From GCA-003244245 sp036266995 (GTDB taxonomy: Bacteria; Actinomycetota; Actinomycetes; Mycobacteriales; Pseudonocardiaceae), in the NCBI GenBank assembly GCA_036266995.1, contig DATAWX010000058.1:1-64000 (forward strand): DNA of 64,000 nt, in the 5' to 3' direction. Below are positions 1 to 8,929 of this stretch, one piece after another. The first letter of the stretch is position 1, and the number at the start of each line of letters is the position of its first letter. The translations under genes and the position numbers were made by a program. The notes beneath the pieces are model-generated. The model was not told the origin of the DNA. It did no database searches and worked only from the letters and a program-made list of their open reading frames with translations.

Positions 1-1
1 C

Positions 2-100
2 CCTCAAACGGAAAACAGTGCTCCATCGGCGAGTGAATTCGGTTCCAGCACCGCCCCCGGCGGCCGCAGCGCACCCGGCAACTCCGGCACCACAGACTGA
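2..100 (+). CDS. possible C-terminal tail of a truncated gene
   Basis: A reading frame is open from base 2 to a TGA at 98-100 and encodes a Ser/Thr/Pro/Gly/Ala-rich tail of 32 residues. Low-complexity tails like this end many secreted or envelope proteins in high-GC actinobacteria, but random open frames of this length are also common at this GC content. No domain can be recognised, and the rest lies outside the window. From 101 to 468 no convincing gene is visible. Confidence 0.2.
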   Translation, partial: PQTENSAPSASEFGSSTAPGGRSAPGNSGTTD

Positions 101-468
101 TTCCCCTGCTAAGCCAGGCGCACCTGATGGCTGGTGACTCCCACGGCACCAGAACTCCTCCTGTTGCGTGCAGTGCTCGGTGATGCGCTGTTCGCCATGG
201 CCGGGCCATCGTGCCTCGCGCCAGCCGCCCGGCGCGTGACCAGGGGCGACTGCGGGAACGAGCGCACCCGCGACAGCTGCACCGCGCCCGGCCGTCCGGC
301 CCACTTCTTCGCCCCCGCGTCCAAGCTCTCCCCAAAGTCGCGCTAAACCAGTCACCCATGCGCTTTGGCACTGAGGGATCCGATCCGTGCGCCATACGGC
401 ACAGTGGTCACGTCCCGGCCAACCGCGCGATCTGGATGCGCGCCCGTACGGTCATGCGAGGTGGAACA

Positions 469-1209
469 GTGCCGCAGTCGTTCATCGCTATCCTCTCAGT
501 ACTGATCTCAACGAGCGGTGCTGTAGCCAGCGTGTTGATCAGCCGGCGGGCAGCTCGCGTAGAGCGTCTCCATGCTGCAGAGGAACTCGCAACCCGATTC
601 CGAGAGCCTTTACTGCAGGCAGCATTCAACCTGGAAACGAGGATCTACAATATAGTTGAACTCGACTTTTTTGGTCGTTTTCTCGGTACGGATAGCACGG
701 ATTCGGATAAGGAGTACGCTGTCCTTAATACGATGCATGTCTTCGCGCAATATTTCTGCTGGGTGGAAATCGTGCGGCGAGAATCCCAGTTCCTCGATCC
801 CCGAAATGATCGAAGGAACCGTGCCCACGCCGCTGGGCTCGAGGCTGTTAGCAACACCTTCGCCGACAGTATCGATATCCAGGAGAAGTGCTTCCGACTT
901 TTTCGAGGAGAGCAGCGAGCGCTCGGTGAAGTGATGCTGGTTCCGGTCGCCGTACCGAAGTCTGGGGCGCCAAGGTGGGAGTGTATGGGATACGCAGCAT
1001 TTGTGCATGCACTGGAAGACGAAAATATAGCGAGATGGTTCAACCGTCTGAGAGAGGGTATCGCGGAGTTCTCTGAGCACCCGACGAACCGTGACGGGCG
1101 ACTCAGACGGGTCCAGCGACAGGTGATGGACATCATCGATATCCTGGATCCACATGCACGCAGAGTGCCTTCGCATCTACGGAAGCGTCTTGAAGCACCG
1201 TCATCTTGA
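469..1209 (+). CDS. membrane-anchored protein of unknown function
   Basis: This 246-residue protein starts with a single hydrophobic helix (about residues 3-24, from PQSFIAIL to VLISRRAA) followed directly by basic residues, which suggests an N-terminal anchor with a cytoplasmic alpha-helical domain. I chose GTG at 469 because GAGGTGG lies just upstream (458-464) and the helix is then N-terminal. The in-frame extension back to 211 is Arg/Pro-rich shadow-like sequence. The body has the look of a family of uncharacterised actinobacterial proteins (FREPL...RIYNIV near the start, ARWFNRLR and DIIDILDP near the end), but I know no function for it. Base composition is less GC-rich than the flanks, as is common in islands. 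It sits upstream of the SIR2/STAND genes on the same strand, but a 274-bp gap makes co-transcription uncertain. Confidence 0.7.
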   Translation: MPQSFIAILSVLISTSGAVASVLISRRAARVERLHAAEELATRFREPLLQAAFNLETRIYNIVELDFFGRFLGTDSTDSDKEYAVLNTMHVFAQYFCWVEIVRRESQFLDPRNDRRNRAHAAGLEAVSNTFADSIDIQEKCFRLFRGEQRALGEVMLVPVAVPKSGAPRWECMGYAAFVHALEDENIARWFNRLREGIAEFSEHPTNRDGRLRRVQRQVMDIIDILDPHARRVPSHLRKRLEAPSS

Positions 1210-1483
1210 GTCGACGGGTGAAATTTTCGCCCTGGCGCAATGCGCTGAGAGCGTTGGGGGGTCACATCATGTGTTGGTTGTCGTCCGTAGCGTGAGCAGG
1301 TCGGCAGCGGCGGATTTCCCAGGTCGGTGGGGACCACGAGTCTGGGCGGCGCTGGGACGGCGCGGTGTGGCCGCGGCGAGTTCACTCGAACGAGGTTGAG
1401 TATGACGTACTAAACGGGCGTTGCTCATCCTCCTTCTTGTGGTTGCTCGTTTGGGGCGATGGAGACGAACCGGGGTGAGCTCG
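1210..1483. other. intergenic region upstream of the SIR2 gene
   Basis: This 274-bp gap holds no convincing gene. Open frames here lack start signals and family resemblance. It is the likely place for the promoter of the SIR2-STAND-lasso block, but no clear -10/-35 pair could be assigned. Confidence 0.4.
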
Positions 1484-2437
1484 ATGCCCGATGAGCTGGG
1501 ACATGTGTACGACCTGATCGTCCGACGTCTGTTGCGAGGCAAGGTAGTCCCGGTGCTCGGCGCCGGAGTCAACCTGTCTGAGCGGCCTCCGCACGTCTCC
1601 TGGGAGCGGGGGCGGTACCTGCCCAGCGGACAGGAGCTCGCCGCCGAGCTGGCCCGGTACATAGGCAACGTGAAGTTCGACGGCGACCTGGCCCGGGTGT
1701 CGCAGTACGTGGCGGCGTTGGAGGGTGAGGGATCGCTCTATGATGAACTTCACGACGTCTTTGACGCAGATTATCCGCCTACAGATTTTCACCGCTTCCT
1801 CGCCCGGTTATCCCGCCGCATACGTGAGGCCGAGGACGTCCGCGAATGCATGCTCATCGTGACCACGAATTATGATGACTCCCTTGAGCGCGCGTTCGCG
1901 GACAACGATGAGCCGTACGACCTGGTCACCTACATTGCCGAAGGCAGAGATCGCGGGTTGTTCCGCCACATCACTGCCGATGGCGAACCGACCGTGATTC
2001 GAGTCCCGAACGAGTATATCGGTCTCGGGCTCGACCGACGCACCGTCATCGCTAAGGTTCACGGCGCAGTAGACCGGATCCACCGAGCGGACAGCTTTGT
2101 GATCACCGAAGACCACTACATCGACTACATCACTCGCGCCGATGTCGCCGGTCTATTTCCGGTGAAGCTTGCGGCGAAGCTCCGGACCAGCCACTTCCTG
2201 TTTCTGGGCTACAGCTTGCGCGACTGGAACGTCCGAGCGATGCTGTATCGGTTGTGGGATGAGCAGGAGGGCAAGAAGTTCAAGTCCTGGGCGATCCAGA
2301 ATGACCCAAACCCCATCGACCTCGCTGCGTGGGACGAGCGCGGCGTCGACATCCTGCACGTCGGAGTGGAGGATTTTGTCGCCGCCGTCGAACAACGACT
2401 GCACGCCCCACACGGCGAACAACAACTTCCCGCTTAA
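1484..2437 (+). CDS. SIR2-like NAD-consuming effector domain protein
   Basis: The 317-residue product is a SIR2_2-type Rossmann protein. Visible motifs are the nucleotide loop GAGVN (26-30), TTNYD (127-131), KVHG with His193, and FLGYSLRDWN toward the C-terminus. Asn129 and His193 occupy the positions of the catalytic Asn/His of SIR2 NADases used in anti-phage systems such as ThsA and DSR1. The expected role is NAD+ depletion when triggered; that is family knowledge, not shown here. I chose ATG 1484 because GGTGAG lies 5 bases upstream and the protein then starts just before the first helix. It has no fused sensor domain. The next gene, a STAND ATPase, starts 14 bp after the stop, so the pair is probably an operon in which SIR2 is effector and STAND is sensor. 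A role in DNA or protein deacetylation is unlikely because the zinc-binding Cys pairs of sirtuins are absent. Confidence 0.85.
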   Translation: MPDELGHVYDLIVRRLLRGKVVPVLGAGVNLSERPPHVSWERGRYLPSGQELAAELARYIGNVKFDGDLARVSQYVAALEGEGSLYDELHDVFDADYPPTDFHRFLARLSRRIREAEDVRECMLIVTTNYDDSLERAFADNDEPYDLVTYIAEGRDRGLFRHITADGEPTVIRVPNEYIGLGLDRRTVIAKVHGAVDRIHRADSFVITEDHYIDYITRADVAGLFPVKLAAKLRTSHFLFLGYSLRDWNVRAMLYRLWDEQEGKKFKSWAIQNDPNPIDLAAWDERGVDILHVGVEDFVAAVEQRLHAPHGEQQLPA

Positions 2438-2451
2438 TACGTGGTGACACC

Positions 2452-5400
2452 GTGACCACTGCCACCAATCCCTCCCCTCGGTCCCCGGACGCGCCCGACC
2501 GGGCCGTACCGGAGTGTCCCTACGTCGGACTAGTGCCCTTCGATGAGAAGGATGCGGCGTACTTTTTCGGCAGGGAGCGCGAATCCGACCTCATCGTCGC
2601 CAACCTCACCGCATCGCGGCTGACTCTGCTGTATGCCCCGAGTGGGGTCGGCAAGAGCTCAGTGCTGCGTGCAGGCGTGCTGCCTCAGTTCCGCTACATT
2701 GATGACGACTGCTACGACGACCTGGGCGTCTCCGGCGCGGCAGTGGCGTACGTGAGCGCCTGGCGCGACGCTCCGCTTGAGAGTGTCGCGGCGGCGGTCA
2801 GTGATGCGGTGTCGCAAGTGGTTGTCGCCGGCCCAGTGGATAAAGGCGCAGCGGAAGAAGAAGCCGTCGTCGCACCTAAACTCAGCATTCCCTGGCTTCG
2901 CGAGGTGCTGCACCAATCCAGGGTCTCGACGGTCTACCTGATCCTCGACCAGTTCGAGGAATACTTCCTCTACCACCCCCTGGATCGCAGTGAAGAAGGA
3001 CTGATCGCCGAACTGGGCAGGATCCTGAGCGCTCGAGACCTGCCAGTGCATGTTCTGTTGTCGATCCGTGAGGACGCACTTGCCAGCCTTGATCGTTTCA
3101 AGGGTCGAGTGCCGCACCTTTTCGGCAATTATCTTCGGCTGGCGCATATGAGCCGCGATGCAGCCCAAGCCGCCATCGAAGGCCCCCTCGATCGCTACAA
3201 CAGCGTCGTGTCACCTGAGCGAACGATGTCCATCGAACCCGGCCTTATCGGGACCCTCTTGGACCAGGTTCGCACCGGCCACGTGCGGGTGGCGCCGGAG
3301 GAAACGGTATCCAGTGGGTTCGCCACGGACGCGCCCGCATCAGACGACCGCGGGGAGATCGAGACGCCCTACCTCCAACTCGTGCTGACCCGCCTGTGGA
3401 ACCAGGAGCGTGCCGCAGGATCGTCGTCGCTTCGGCAGAGCACGCTAGACGACCTGGGCGGGGCCCAAACCATAGTCCAGACCCACCTCGACAACGTCAT
3501 GGTCGACCTCTCACCCGCGCAGGTCGACGTCGCCGCCGCGGTGTTCCACCACCTGGTCACAACGTCCGGGACAAAAATCGCGCTGACCGCCGAGGACCTC
3601 GCCGGCTGGTCCGAGCTCCCAGTGAGCGCGGTGCAGGACCTTCTCGACACGCTGTCCGCGGGACCGCAACGCATCCTGCGGCCGGTGCCGCCGGCCGCCG
3701 GCATTGAGGGGTCGCCCCGCTACGAGATTTTCCACGATGTCATGGGCTCCGCCGTGCTCGACTGGCGTCGCCGCTATGTGGCTCAACAACAACAGGCCGA
3801 GTCGGCTCGTCACCTTATCGCCGAGCGGCAAAAAGCCCTAGCAGCGGCCCGGACTGCCCGCCGCCGACTGCACCAGAAATTGCTCGCGGTGGGTTTGGCC
3901 GTCATACTGCTGGTCATTGCCGCTTTCACCTACCAGAGCTTCAGCAATGCGCGACAACAGAACTATCTAGCGCAGGCAGCTACCGCTCTCGGCGACAATC
4001 CCGTACAGAGTCTGAACCGCGCGATCGATGCCTACCAGGTGGACATCATCCCAGGGTGTCGCACCATTATCCCGTGGTGTCGCAACGCCAACAAGCAGAC
4101 CCTTTCGGCGGTGCTGGCCGCAGCGTCGAGCCCGCGCAGTCGAGTGGTGGCCGGGCCGAACCCGATGATGATCGGCATGACGAGCACGCCGGACTCTCGA
4201 CACGTCGTCGCCTATGACGCGCACGGCAGCATCCGGGTTATCGATGATAACGGCGCGGTGGAACGCGAGACGAAGGTGTCTGGCCTACCCGGCACCGTCA
4301 TCCCTGGCACGTGGGCGGCGGCCATCAGTCCTGACGCGTCCCGCGTCGCGTTCGGGACCGACCAGGGCGCGGTGGCAGTTATCGATACCGCGACCGGACG
4401 CCACATTGACATCCAGAGCGGCGGACGCTCAACGCCCATCGTCAGGTGGATCGGGTCCGCCACAAGTGGCCTCGTCCTCGTCGTCTCTAAGCCTTCAGGG
4501 GTCGCCACAACCTACAGTCCCGAAACCGGAAGGCAGGTCGCGCGCTTCCCAGGTGTCGTTAGCGAGGCCTTGGCCCTGACTGACGAGCAACACATTGTGA
4601 CGTCCGGACCTGACAGGAAAATGCGAGTGTGGGAGGCGCGGACCGGCACTAAGATTGCGGAGTCGTCCACGCTGAGTTCTGCCGTGTATACGCTCAAACC
4701 TTACACACAGTCCATCGTCAGCCTCACATCAGGCGTAAAGCCCTCGCTCGTCGTGTGGAACTGGCGAGCTGGACCTGACCCCGTTCGGTATCCGGTCGAC
4801 GACCTCAACGGCGTTCAACGGGTTGCCGTAAATGAGCAGGCTCAAACCGTCATAATCTCCCAGGAAAAGGAGGTACGAACGTACAGCCTGGTCGACGGAT
4901 CATTGCTAAGATCGCTTCCCCAACAGGCGGACTTCGTAAGGGACATCGCCACCACCCCCGATGGCCGGTGGATCACAACCGCCAGCGCCGACGGGCGTAT
5001 CCTTGTCTGGTTCCTGCGGCATCGGCAGTCCCCAACCGCCCCCACGTACGAGCTTCTCGCTCACCGTGGAGAGGTCACCCAGGTGACCTATCTGCGTGAG
5101 GGCAAGGTAGTGATGTCTCTTGGTATTGATGGCACGGTTCGGCGCTGGGAACTACCCCCAGTGCCGCGCTTTGAAAAGCACGACAACTGGGTGGTCCATA
5201 TGGACCTGAGTCGCGATGGGTCCTGGCTTGCGACGGCGAGCCAAGATGGTCATGCCTTCATCATCGACCCTCACTTCCTGTTGAAGCCACCGGTGGTCAC
5301 CTTGCCCGCCGACACTCCACTGCGGGTAGTGCTCTTCGATCCGACCGAACCGCATCGCATCCTCACCCTTGGGCAATCCGATGAAGTCCCGACGCTGTGG

Positions 5401-6123
5401 CGCTGGGGCGGCAACGGCGAGCCCGAGCGTCTCCAGAAGTACATGGTGCCCCCGCTGCCGACATTCGGGTACCTGCTGAGCCTCGCCATCAGTCCCGATG
5501 GCAGAACGGTCGCAGGCGGAGACACCGGCGGCACCATCCACCTGTGGGATGCCATGACCGGGGCGCTGCGCACTGACCGCGAGTTCCCCGGTACCGGACA
5601 GCCCGCCGACAGCGTTGCGTTCGACCCTACCGGCCGGCTGATCGCCGCGACTGATAGCGGCGGGGTCCGCCTCTGGAGATTGGGCACCGTCGACCCACCC
5701 ACGCTGCTACCACACCCCCACGCGACCAGCGTGATCTTCGATCATTCCGGCAAGCACCTCGCCAGTAGAGACGGGGATGGCACGGTGCATATCTGGACCC
5801 GTGATGGCCAGCCCGACGGTGAACCGCTGGTCGCTCACGGTCGCCTGTCCAGCAGCCCGTCCTTCAGCGAAGACGATGGGTTGCTTGCTGTGGGTACGGC
5901 CGAAGGGCTGGTGGAGGTCTGGGATGTGAGCTCTGGCGTGACGGTCATGCTTGACCGTCACCACAGCGCCTCGGTAAACAACGTGATATTTCTGCACGGT
6001 GATCGCTCCCGTCTGATTTCCGCAAGTGACGACACGACCGTTGCCCAGTTCCACTGCCCTGCGTGCACTGATCGTGACCGTGCGATCCGGGAAGCAGTGG
6101 AATGGGCGGGGACTAACCGCTAA
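2452..6123 (+). CDS. nSTAND-type ATPase with transmembrane helix and WD40 repeats
   Basis: This 1,223-residue protein has an N-terminal P-loop ATPase with Walker A APSGVGKS (62-69) and Walker B ILDQFEE (164-170), and the opening YVGLVPFDEKDAAYFFGRE typical of nSTAND1 modules. A winged-helix-like region follows, then a Gln/Ala/Arg helix and a single membrane helix at about 476-496. From about 560 on, the protein is made of WD40-like blades with recurrent D-G-x-v-r-v-W endings. STAND proteins oligomerise on sensing a trigger. With the adjacent SIR2 effector, this looks like the sensor arm of a conflict system whose effector is a separate chain. GTG 2452 is chosen because it follows the SIR2 stop by 14 bp with GGTGAC upstream; the longer frame back to 2329 overlaps SIR2 and is Arg-rich. 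The lasso precursor begins 42 bp after the stop. Some nSTAND1-WD40 proteins have unrelated signalling roles, so the defence role is inference. Confidence 0.85.
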   Translation: MTTATNPSPRSPDAPDRAVPECPYVGLVPFDEKDAAYFFGRERESDLIVANLTASRLTLLYAPSGVGKSSVLRAGVLPQFRYIDDDCYDDLGVSGAAVAYVSAWRDAPLESVAAAVSDAVSQVVVAGPVDKGAAEEEAVVAPKLSIPWLREVLHQSRVSTVYLILDQFEEYFLYHPLDRSEEGLIAELGRILSARDLPVHVLLSIREDALASLDRFKGRVPHLFGNYLRLAHMSRDAAQAAIEGPLDRYNSVVSPERTMSIEPGLIGTLLDQVRTGHVRVAPEETVSSGFATDAPASDDRGEIETPYLQLVLTRLWNQERAAGSSSLRQSTLDDLGGAQTIVQTHLDNVMVDLSPAQVDVAAAVFHHLVTTSGTKIALTAEDLAGWSELPVSAVQDLLDTLSAGPQRILRPVPPAAGIEGSPRYEIFHDVMGSAVLDWRRRYVAQQQQAESARHLIAERQKALAAARTARRRLHQKLLAVGLAVILLVIAAFTYQSFSNARQQNYLAQAATALGDNPVQSLNRAIDAYQVDIIPGCRTIIPWCRNANKQTLSAVLAAASSPRSRVVAGPNPMMIGMTSTPDSRHVVAYDAHGSIRVIDDNGAVERETKVSGLPGTVIPGTWAAAISPDASRVAFGTDQGAVAVIDTATGRHIDIQSGGRSTPIVRWIGSATSGLVLVVSKPSGVATTYSPETGRQVARFPGVVSEALALTDEQHIVTSGPDRKMRVWEARTGTKIAESSTLSSAVYTLKPYTQSIVSLTSGVKPSLVVWNWRAGPDPVRYPVDDLNGVQRVAVNEQAQTVIISQEKEVRTYSLVDGSLLRSLPQQADFVRDIATTPDGRWITTASADGRILVWFLRHRQSPTAPTYELLAHRGEVTQVTYLREGKVVMSLGIDGTVRRWELPPVPRFEKHDNWVVHMDLSRDGSWLATASQDGHAFIIDPHFLLKPPVVTLPADTPLRVVLFDPTEPHRILTLGQSDEVPTLWRWGGNGEPERLQKYMVPPLPTFGYLLSLAISPDGRTVAGGDTGGTIHLWDAMTGALRTDREFPGTGQPADSVAFDPTGRLIAATDSGGVRLWRLGTVDPPTLLPHPHATSVIFDHSGKHLASRDGDGTVHIWTRDGQPDGEPLVAHGRLSSSPSFSEDDGLLAVGTAEGLVEVWDVSSGVTVMLDRHHSASVNNVIFLHGDRSRLISASDDTTVAQFHCPACTDRDRAIREAVEWAGTNR

Positions 6124-6165
6124 GACCTAATCGACGACCTGGAGTTCGAAAAGTAGAGGTGCAAC

Positions 6166-6321
6166 ATGGACATTCGCCCAGAACGTGACACCGAAATGCG
6201 TCCGGAACGTCCAGAGGTGTACGAGCCTCCGATGCTTGACGAGATCGGTGGCTTCACCGCATTGACCCGCGCCGATGCCGCAGGATCGCACGTTGACCGG
6301 TCGGGTTACTACCCTGAGTGA
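6166..6321 (+). CDS. lasso peptide precursor (51 residues)
   Basis: ATG 6166 follows AGAGGTG at a good distance. The leader carries the actinobacterial lasso motif YxxPxLxxxGxxxxxT: Tyr19, Pro22, Leu24, Gly28, Thr34. Thr at -2 of the cleavage site is a known requirement, so cleavage after Arg35 releases the core ADAAGSHVDRSGYYPE. Asp at core position 9 can close a nine-residue macrolactam with Ala1, leaving a seven-residue tail with two adjacent Tyr as possible plugs and a C-terminal Glu. No Cys is present, so it would be a class II lasso. The cyclase gene starts 6 bp downstream. An N-terminal Ala is less usual than Gly. I do not recognise this core from described lasso peptides. Confidence 0.9.
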   Translation: MDIRPERDTEMRPERPEVYEPPMLDEIGGFTALTRADAAGSHVDRSGYYPE

Positions 6322-6327
6322 GGTGTC

Positions 6328-8181
6328 GTGCGCTCCTCTCTTCGTCCGCCTGACCTCGGCCAAGCCTGGTTTGTGGCCCTTCCCGACTGCGATACCGCGC
6401 TTGGCGTAGCCGCGGCCTTGGGTCCGCACGCGCTACAGACGTTGCCGCATCCCTCGGGGCGGACGTGGCTGATGGGCCATTGGGCTGCTGAAGAGCTGGT
6501 GACTGCGGAAGCTGGAGAGACGCGGGTGGCGGTGATCGGGTGCTGCCCGGTCACCGCCGCGGAGCTGTCGGCCTTGACCCGCCAGGTGCGTACGTTAGCT
6601 GACCTCGATCGGCTGAGGGCCGGACTGTCCGGCAGTTTCCACCTGGTGGCTGCCATCCACGGCGGAGTGCGTGTACAAGGCAGCGTCTCCGGGCTGCGGC
6701 GGGTTTTCTACACCGAGCGAGGGCAGCTGACGGTAGCTGCGGACCGGGCGGATGTGTTGGCCGGCCTGGGCGGACTCGCGGTGGACGAACAGTGGCTGGC
6801 GGCCCGCCTGGTCTATCCCTACCTGCCACACCCGGTGGCCGACGGGTGCCCGTGGCAAGGGATGCAGGTGCTTTCCGACGACTGCTACCTGCTCATCGAC
6901 GCCGACCAGCCGGCTCGGGTGATGCGGTGGTGGCGCCCGCCGGAGCCGGTCGTGGCGCTGGCCGAGGCAGCACCCACCGTGGCGCAGGCACTGTTAGCTG
7001 CGGTTGAGGCCCGCACCCAGGCGGGCGGAACGATCAGCTGCGATTTGTCCGGTGGCCTGGACTCCACCCCGATCTGCTTTCTGGCCGCACGCGGAAATAG
7101 CCGGGTGATCGCGGTGACCTTGGTCTCGACCGACTCGGGCCACGACGATGCGCGCTGGGCGCAGCGCGCGGCTGACCAGCTGGACAGCACCGAACATCTT
7201 ATGCTCGATATGCAGGAGCTGCCCCTGATGTATGCGGATATTGGCGAGGCCGGTGTGGGAGCCGATGAGCCGCACATCGTCATCCGTGACTATGCCTCCA
7301 CCACCTGTATCGCCCGCCGGCTCGTCGAGCGCGGTAGCCGACTGCACCTTGGTGGGATGGGCGGCGACCAGGTCTTACAGGCCCCGACGGCCTACCTGCA
7401 CACCACCGCCTGGACTCATCCCGGCGTCGCGGCCGACCATCTGCGAGGCCGCCGCGCAATGGGCGCCTGGCCGATGGGGGCCACGCTGCGCGGGCTGGCC
7501 GATCGCCGGAGCTACAAAGCATGGTTGACCGCCACCGTCGACGACCTCACCGCTCCCCCACCCGCCCGCAGGTTACCCAAACTAGGCTGGGGCCCCGCCT
7601 TGCGACTTCCGCCATGGGCCACTCCACTAGCGGCCGACGCCGCGCGAACCCTGCTCCACGAGGCAGCAGCCAGCGCACAGCCCCTGGCGCCCACCCGCGG
7701 CCAGCACGCCACCTTGGAGCAGCTCCGCGGCGTCAGCTACTTCACCCGCCACATCGCTGGAATCCATGCCCGTGCCGGGCTGCCACTGGCCGCTCCCTTT
7801 CTCGATGACCGAGTGGTCCAAGCCTGCCTAGCCGTTCGCCTACACGAGCGCGCCACCCCGTGGCGGTTCAAGCCGCTGATCGTCGAGGCGATGCGCGACC
7901 TGGTGCCTTCCGCGGCTCTGAGACGTACCACCAAGGGCGATTTCGGCGCCGACGGGCACGCCGGGCTGCGCAAGGCGCGTGTCCACCTCGCCGCTCTGCT
8001 CGACGAACCGGTGCTGGCCCGGCTCGGCCTGATCGATGCCGACGCATTGCGCAAGGTCTGCCTCGGGCTTTATCCCTACTCCCTGGATCTGGTGGCACTC
8101 GACCGGACCCTGGCGTGCGAAGCATGGCTGCGCACTCTGATCCCAGCGCCGCCTGCCACCGCGATAGGAGCGTCACGATGA
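6328..8181 (+). CDS. lasso peptide cyclase (asparagine synthetase-like)
   Basis: This 617-residue protein is of the AsnB/beta-lactam synthetase type. It adenylates the side chain of core Asp9 and forms the isopeptide bond with the core N-terminus. The ATP-pyrophosphatase loop SGGLDS lies at 241-246, a second conserved stretch near GGMGGDQ follows, and the C-terminal RTTKGDF loop carries the catalytic Lys region. The N-terminal Ntn-like domain lacks the Cys that would make it a glutaminase, as expected for lasso cyclases. GTG 6328 starts 6 bp after the precursor stop. The next gene overlaps by ATGA, so precursor, cyclase, RRE and peptidase are translated as one unit. A free asparagine synthetase is unlikely because of this context. 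Confidence 0.92.
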   Translation: MRSSLRPPDLGQAWFVALPDCDTALGVAAALGPHALQTLPHPSGRTWLMGHWAAEELVTAEAGETRVAVIGCCPVTAAELSALTRQVRTLADLDRLRAGLSGSFHLVAAIHGGVRVQGSVSGLRRVFYTERGQLTVAADRADVLAGLGGLAVDEQWLAARLVYPYLPHPVADGCPWQGMQVLSDDCYLLIDADQPARVMRWWRPPEPVVALAEAAPTVAQALLAAVEARTQAGGTISCDLSGGLDSTPICFLAARGNSRVIAVTLVSTDSGHDDARWAQRAADQLDSTEHLMLDMQELPLMYADIGEAGVGADEPHIVIRDYASTTCIARRLVERGSRLHLGGMGGDQVLQAPTAYLHTTAWTHPGVAADHLRGRRAMGAWPMGATLRGLADRRSYKAWLTATVDDLTAPPPARRLPKLGWGPALRLPPWATPLAADAARTLLHEAAASAQPLAPTRGQHATLEQLRGVSYFTRHIAGIHARAGLPLAAPFLDDRVVQACLAVRLHERATPWRFKPLIVEAMRDLVPSAALRRTTKGDFGADGHAGLRKARVHLAALLDEPVLARLGLIDADALRKVCLGLYPYSLDLVALDRTLACEAWLRTLIPAPPATAIGASR

Positions 8182-8450
8182 CCTTGCAGTTGCGGGCTGA
8201 CGTGTCCACCGCAGCCACCGATGACGGCGTTGTCTTGCTTGACGAGCGCGCCGGCCGCTACTGGCAGCTCAACCCCACCGGTGCACTCGTCCTTCAGCTG
8301 CTGCTCGACGGCGCTGCCCCCCAGCAGGTCGCCCAGACCCTCGCCGACCGACAGCCGGTGAGCACCGAACAGGCAGCCGCCGACGTCGCCGCCCTCCTGG
8401 AGCGACTGTGCACCGCCGGACTGACCGACCACGGGAGGGGGCGTTCATGA
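8178..8450 (+). CDS. lasso RiPP recognition element, PqqD-like (B1)
   Basis: This 90-residue PqqD-fold protein binds the precursor leader and presents it to the peptidase and cyclase. Typical features are the strand pair around GVVLLDERAGRYWQLNPTG, the helix ALVLQLLLDG, and the C-terminal helix DVAALLERLCTAGL. The start codon overlaps the cyclase stop (ATGA) and the stop overlaps the start of the next gene (ATGA). The split B1/B2 arrangement is the usual actinobacterial form. The longer frame back to 7860 runs inside the cyclase gene and is not real. Confidence 0.9.
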   Translation: MTLQLRADVSTAATDDGVVLLDERAGRYWQLNPTGALVLQLLLDGAAPQQVAQTLADRQPVSTEQAAADVAALLERLCTAGLTDHGRGRS

Positions 8451-8929
8451 CCCAGCCCCAGACCGTGGAACGCGGCGGGAGGCTCCCGATTCGGCAGCGG
8501 CCTGCGGCCCTGGTCGCCGTCGGCACCGCCCGCGTGCTCGCCCATCTGCCACCCCGACGCATTCGCGCCGTGCTCACTCTGCTGCGCCGCCGCGCCGCAC
8601 CGGCCACCTATCTCCAAGTCGAAGACGCCCACGACGCGGTTCTGGCTGTCAGCGGGCTTTACGGCGGCCGGTACTGCCTTCAGCGCTCCTTGGCCACCAC
8701 ACTGCTGTGCCGTATCCATGGTGTCTGGCCCACCTGGTGCACTGGTGTGCGCACCGCTCCCTTCGTCGCCCACGCTTGGGTGGAAGCCGATGGCCAGCCG
8801 GTTGGTGAGCCGCAAGGCCCCGGCTACTACCGCCCGCTCATCGTCATTTCCCCGAGCGGAACGCTGGTCACTTCGGCAGAGAAGTCCCCCACGTCTGTCC
8901 TGCTAGATGGCGGTAGCGGTGGGATTTGA
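8447..8929 (+). CDS. lasso leader peptidase, transglutaminase-like (B2)
   Basis: This 160-residue protein matches the Transglut_core3 family that removes the lasso leader. Likely catalytic residues are Cys77 (in YCLQRS), His109 (in AHAWVE) and Asp115 (EADG). It overlaps B1 by ATGA. The last residues (about GGSGGI) are read from the attL repeat of the adjacent integrated element: the tRNA-derived sequence starts at 8908 and supplies the stop codon at 8927-8929. The catalytic core ends well before that, so activity should not depend on it. No ABC exporter gene follows within the window, so export would need a gene elsewhere. Confidence 0.87.
   Translation: MTQPQTVERGGRLPIRQRPAALVAVGTARVLAHLPPRRIRAVLTLLRRRAAPATYLQVEDAHDAVLAVSGLYGGRYCLQRSLATTLLCRIHGVWPTWCTGVRTAPFVAHAWVEADGQPVGEPQGPGYYRPLIVISPSGTLVTSAEKSPTSVLLDGGSGGI

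Noticed and set aside
6166..6321. Alternative lasso core starting at Gly40
   Set aside because: It would leave Asp at position 5 and break the Thr -2 rule; Ala36 with Asp at position 9 fits both rules.
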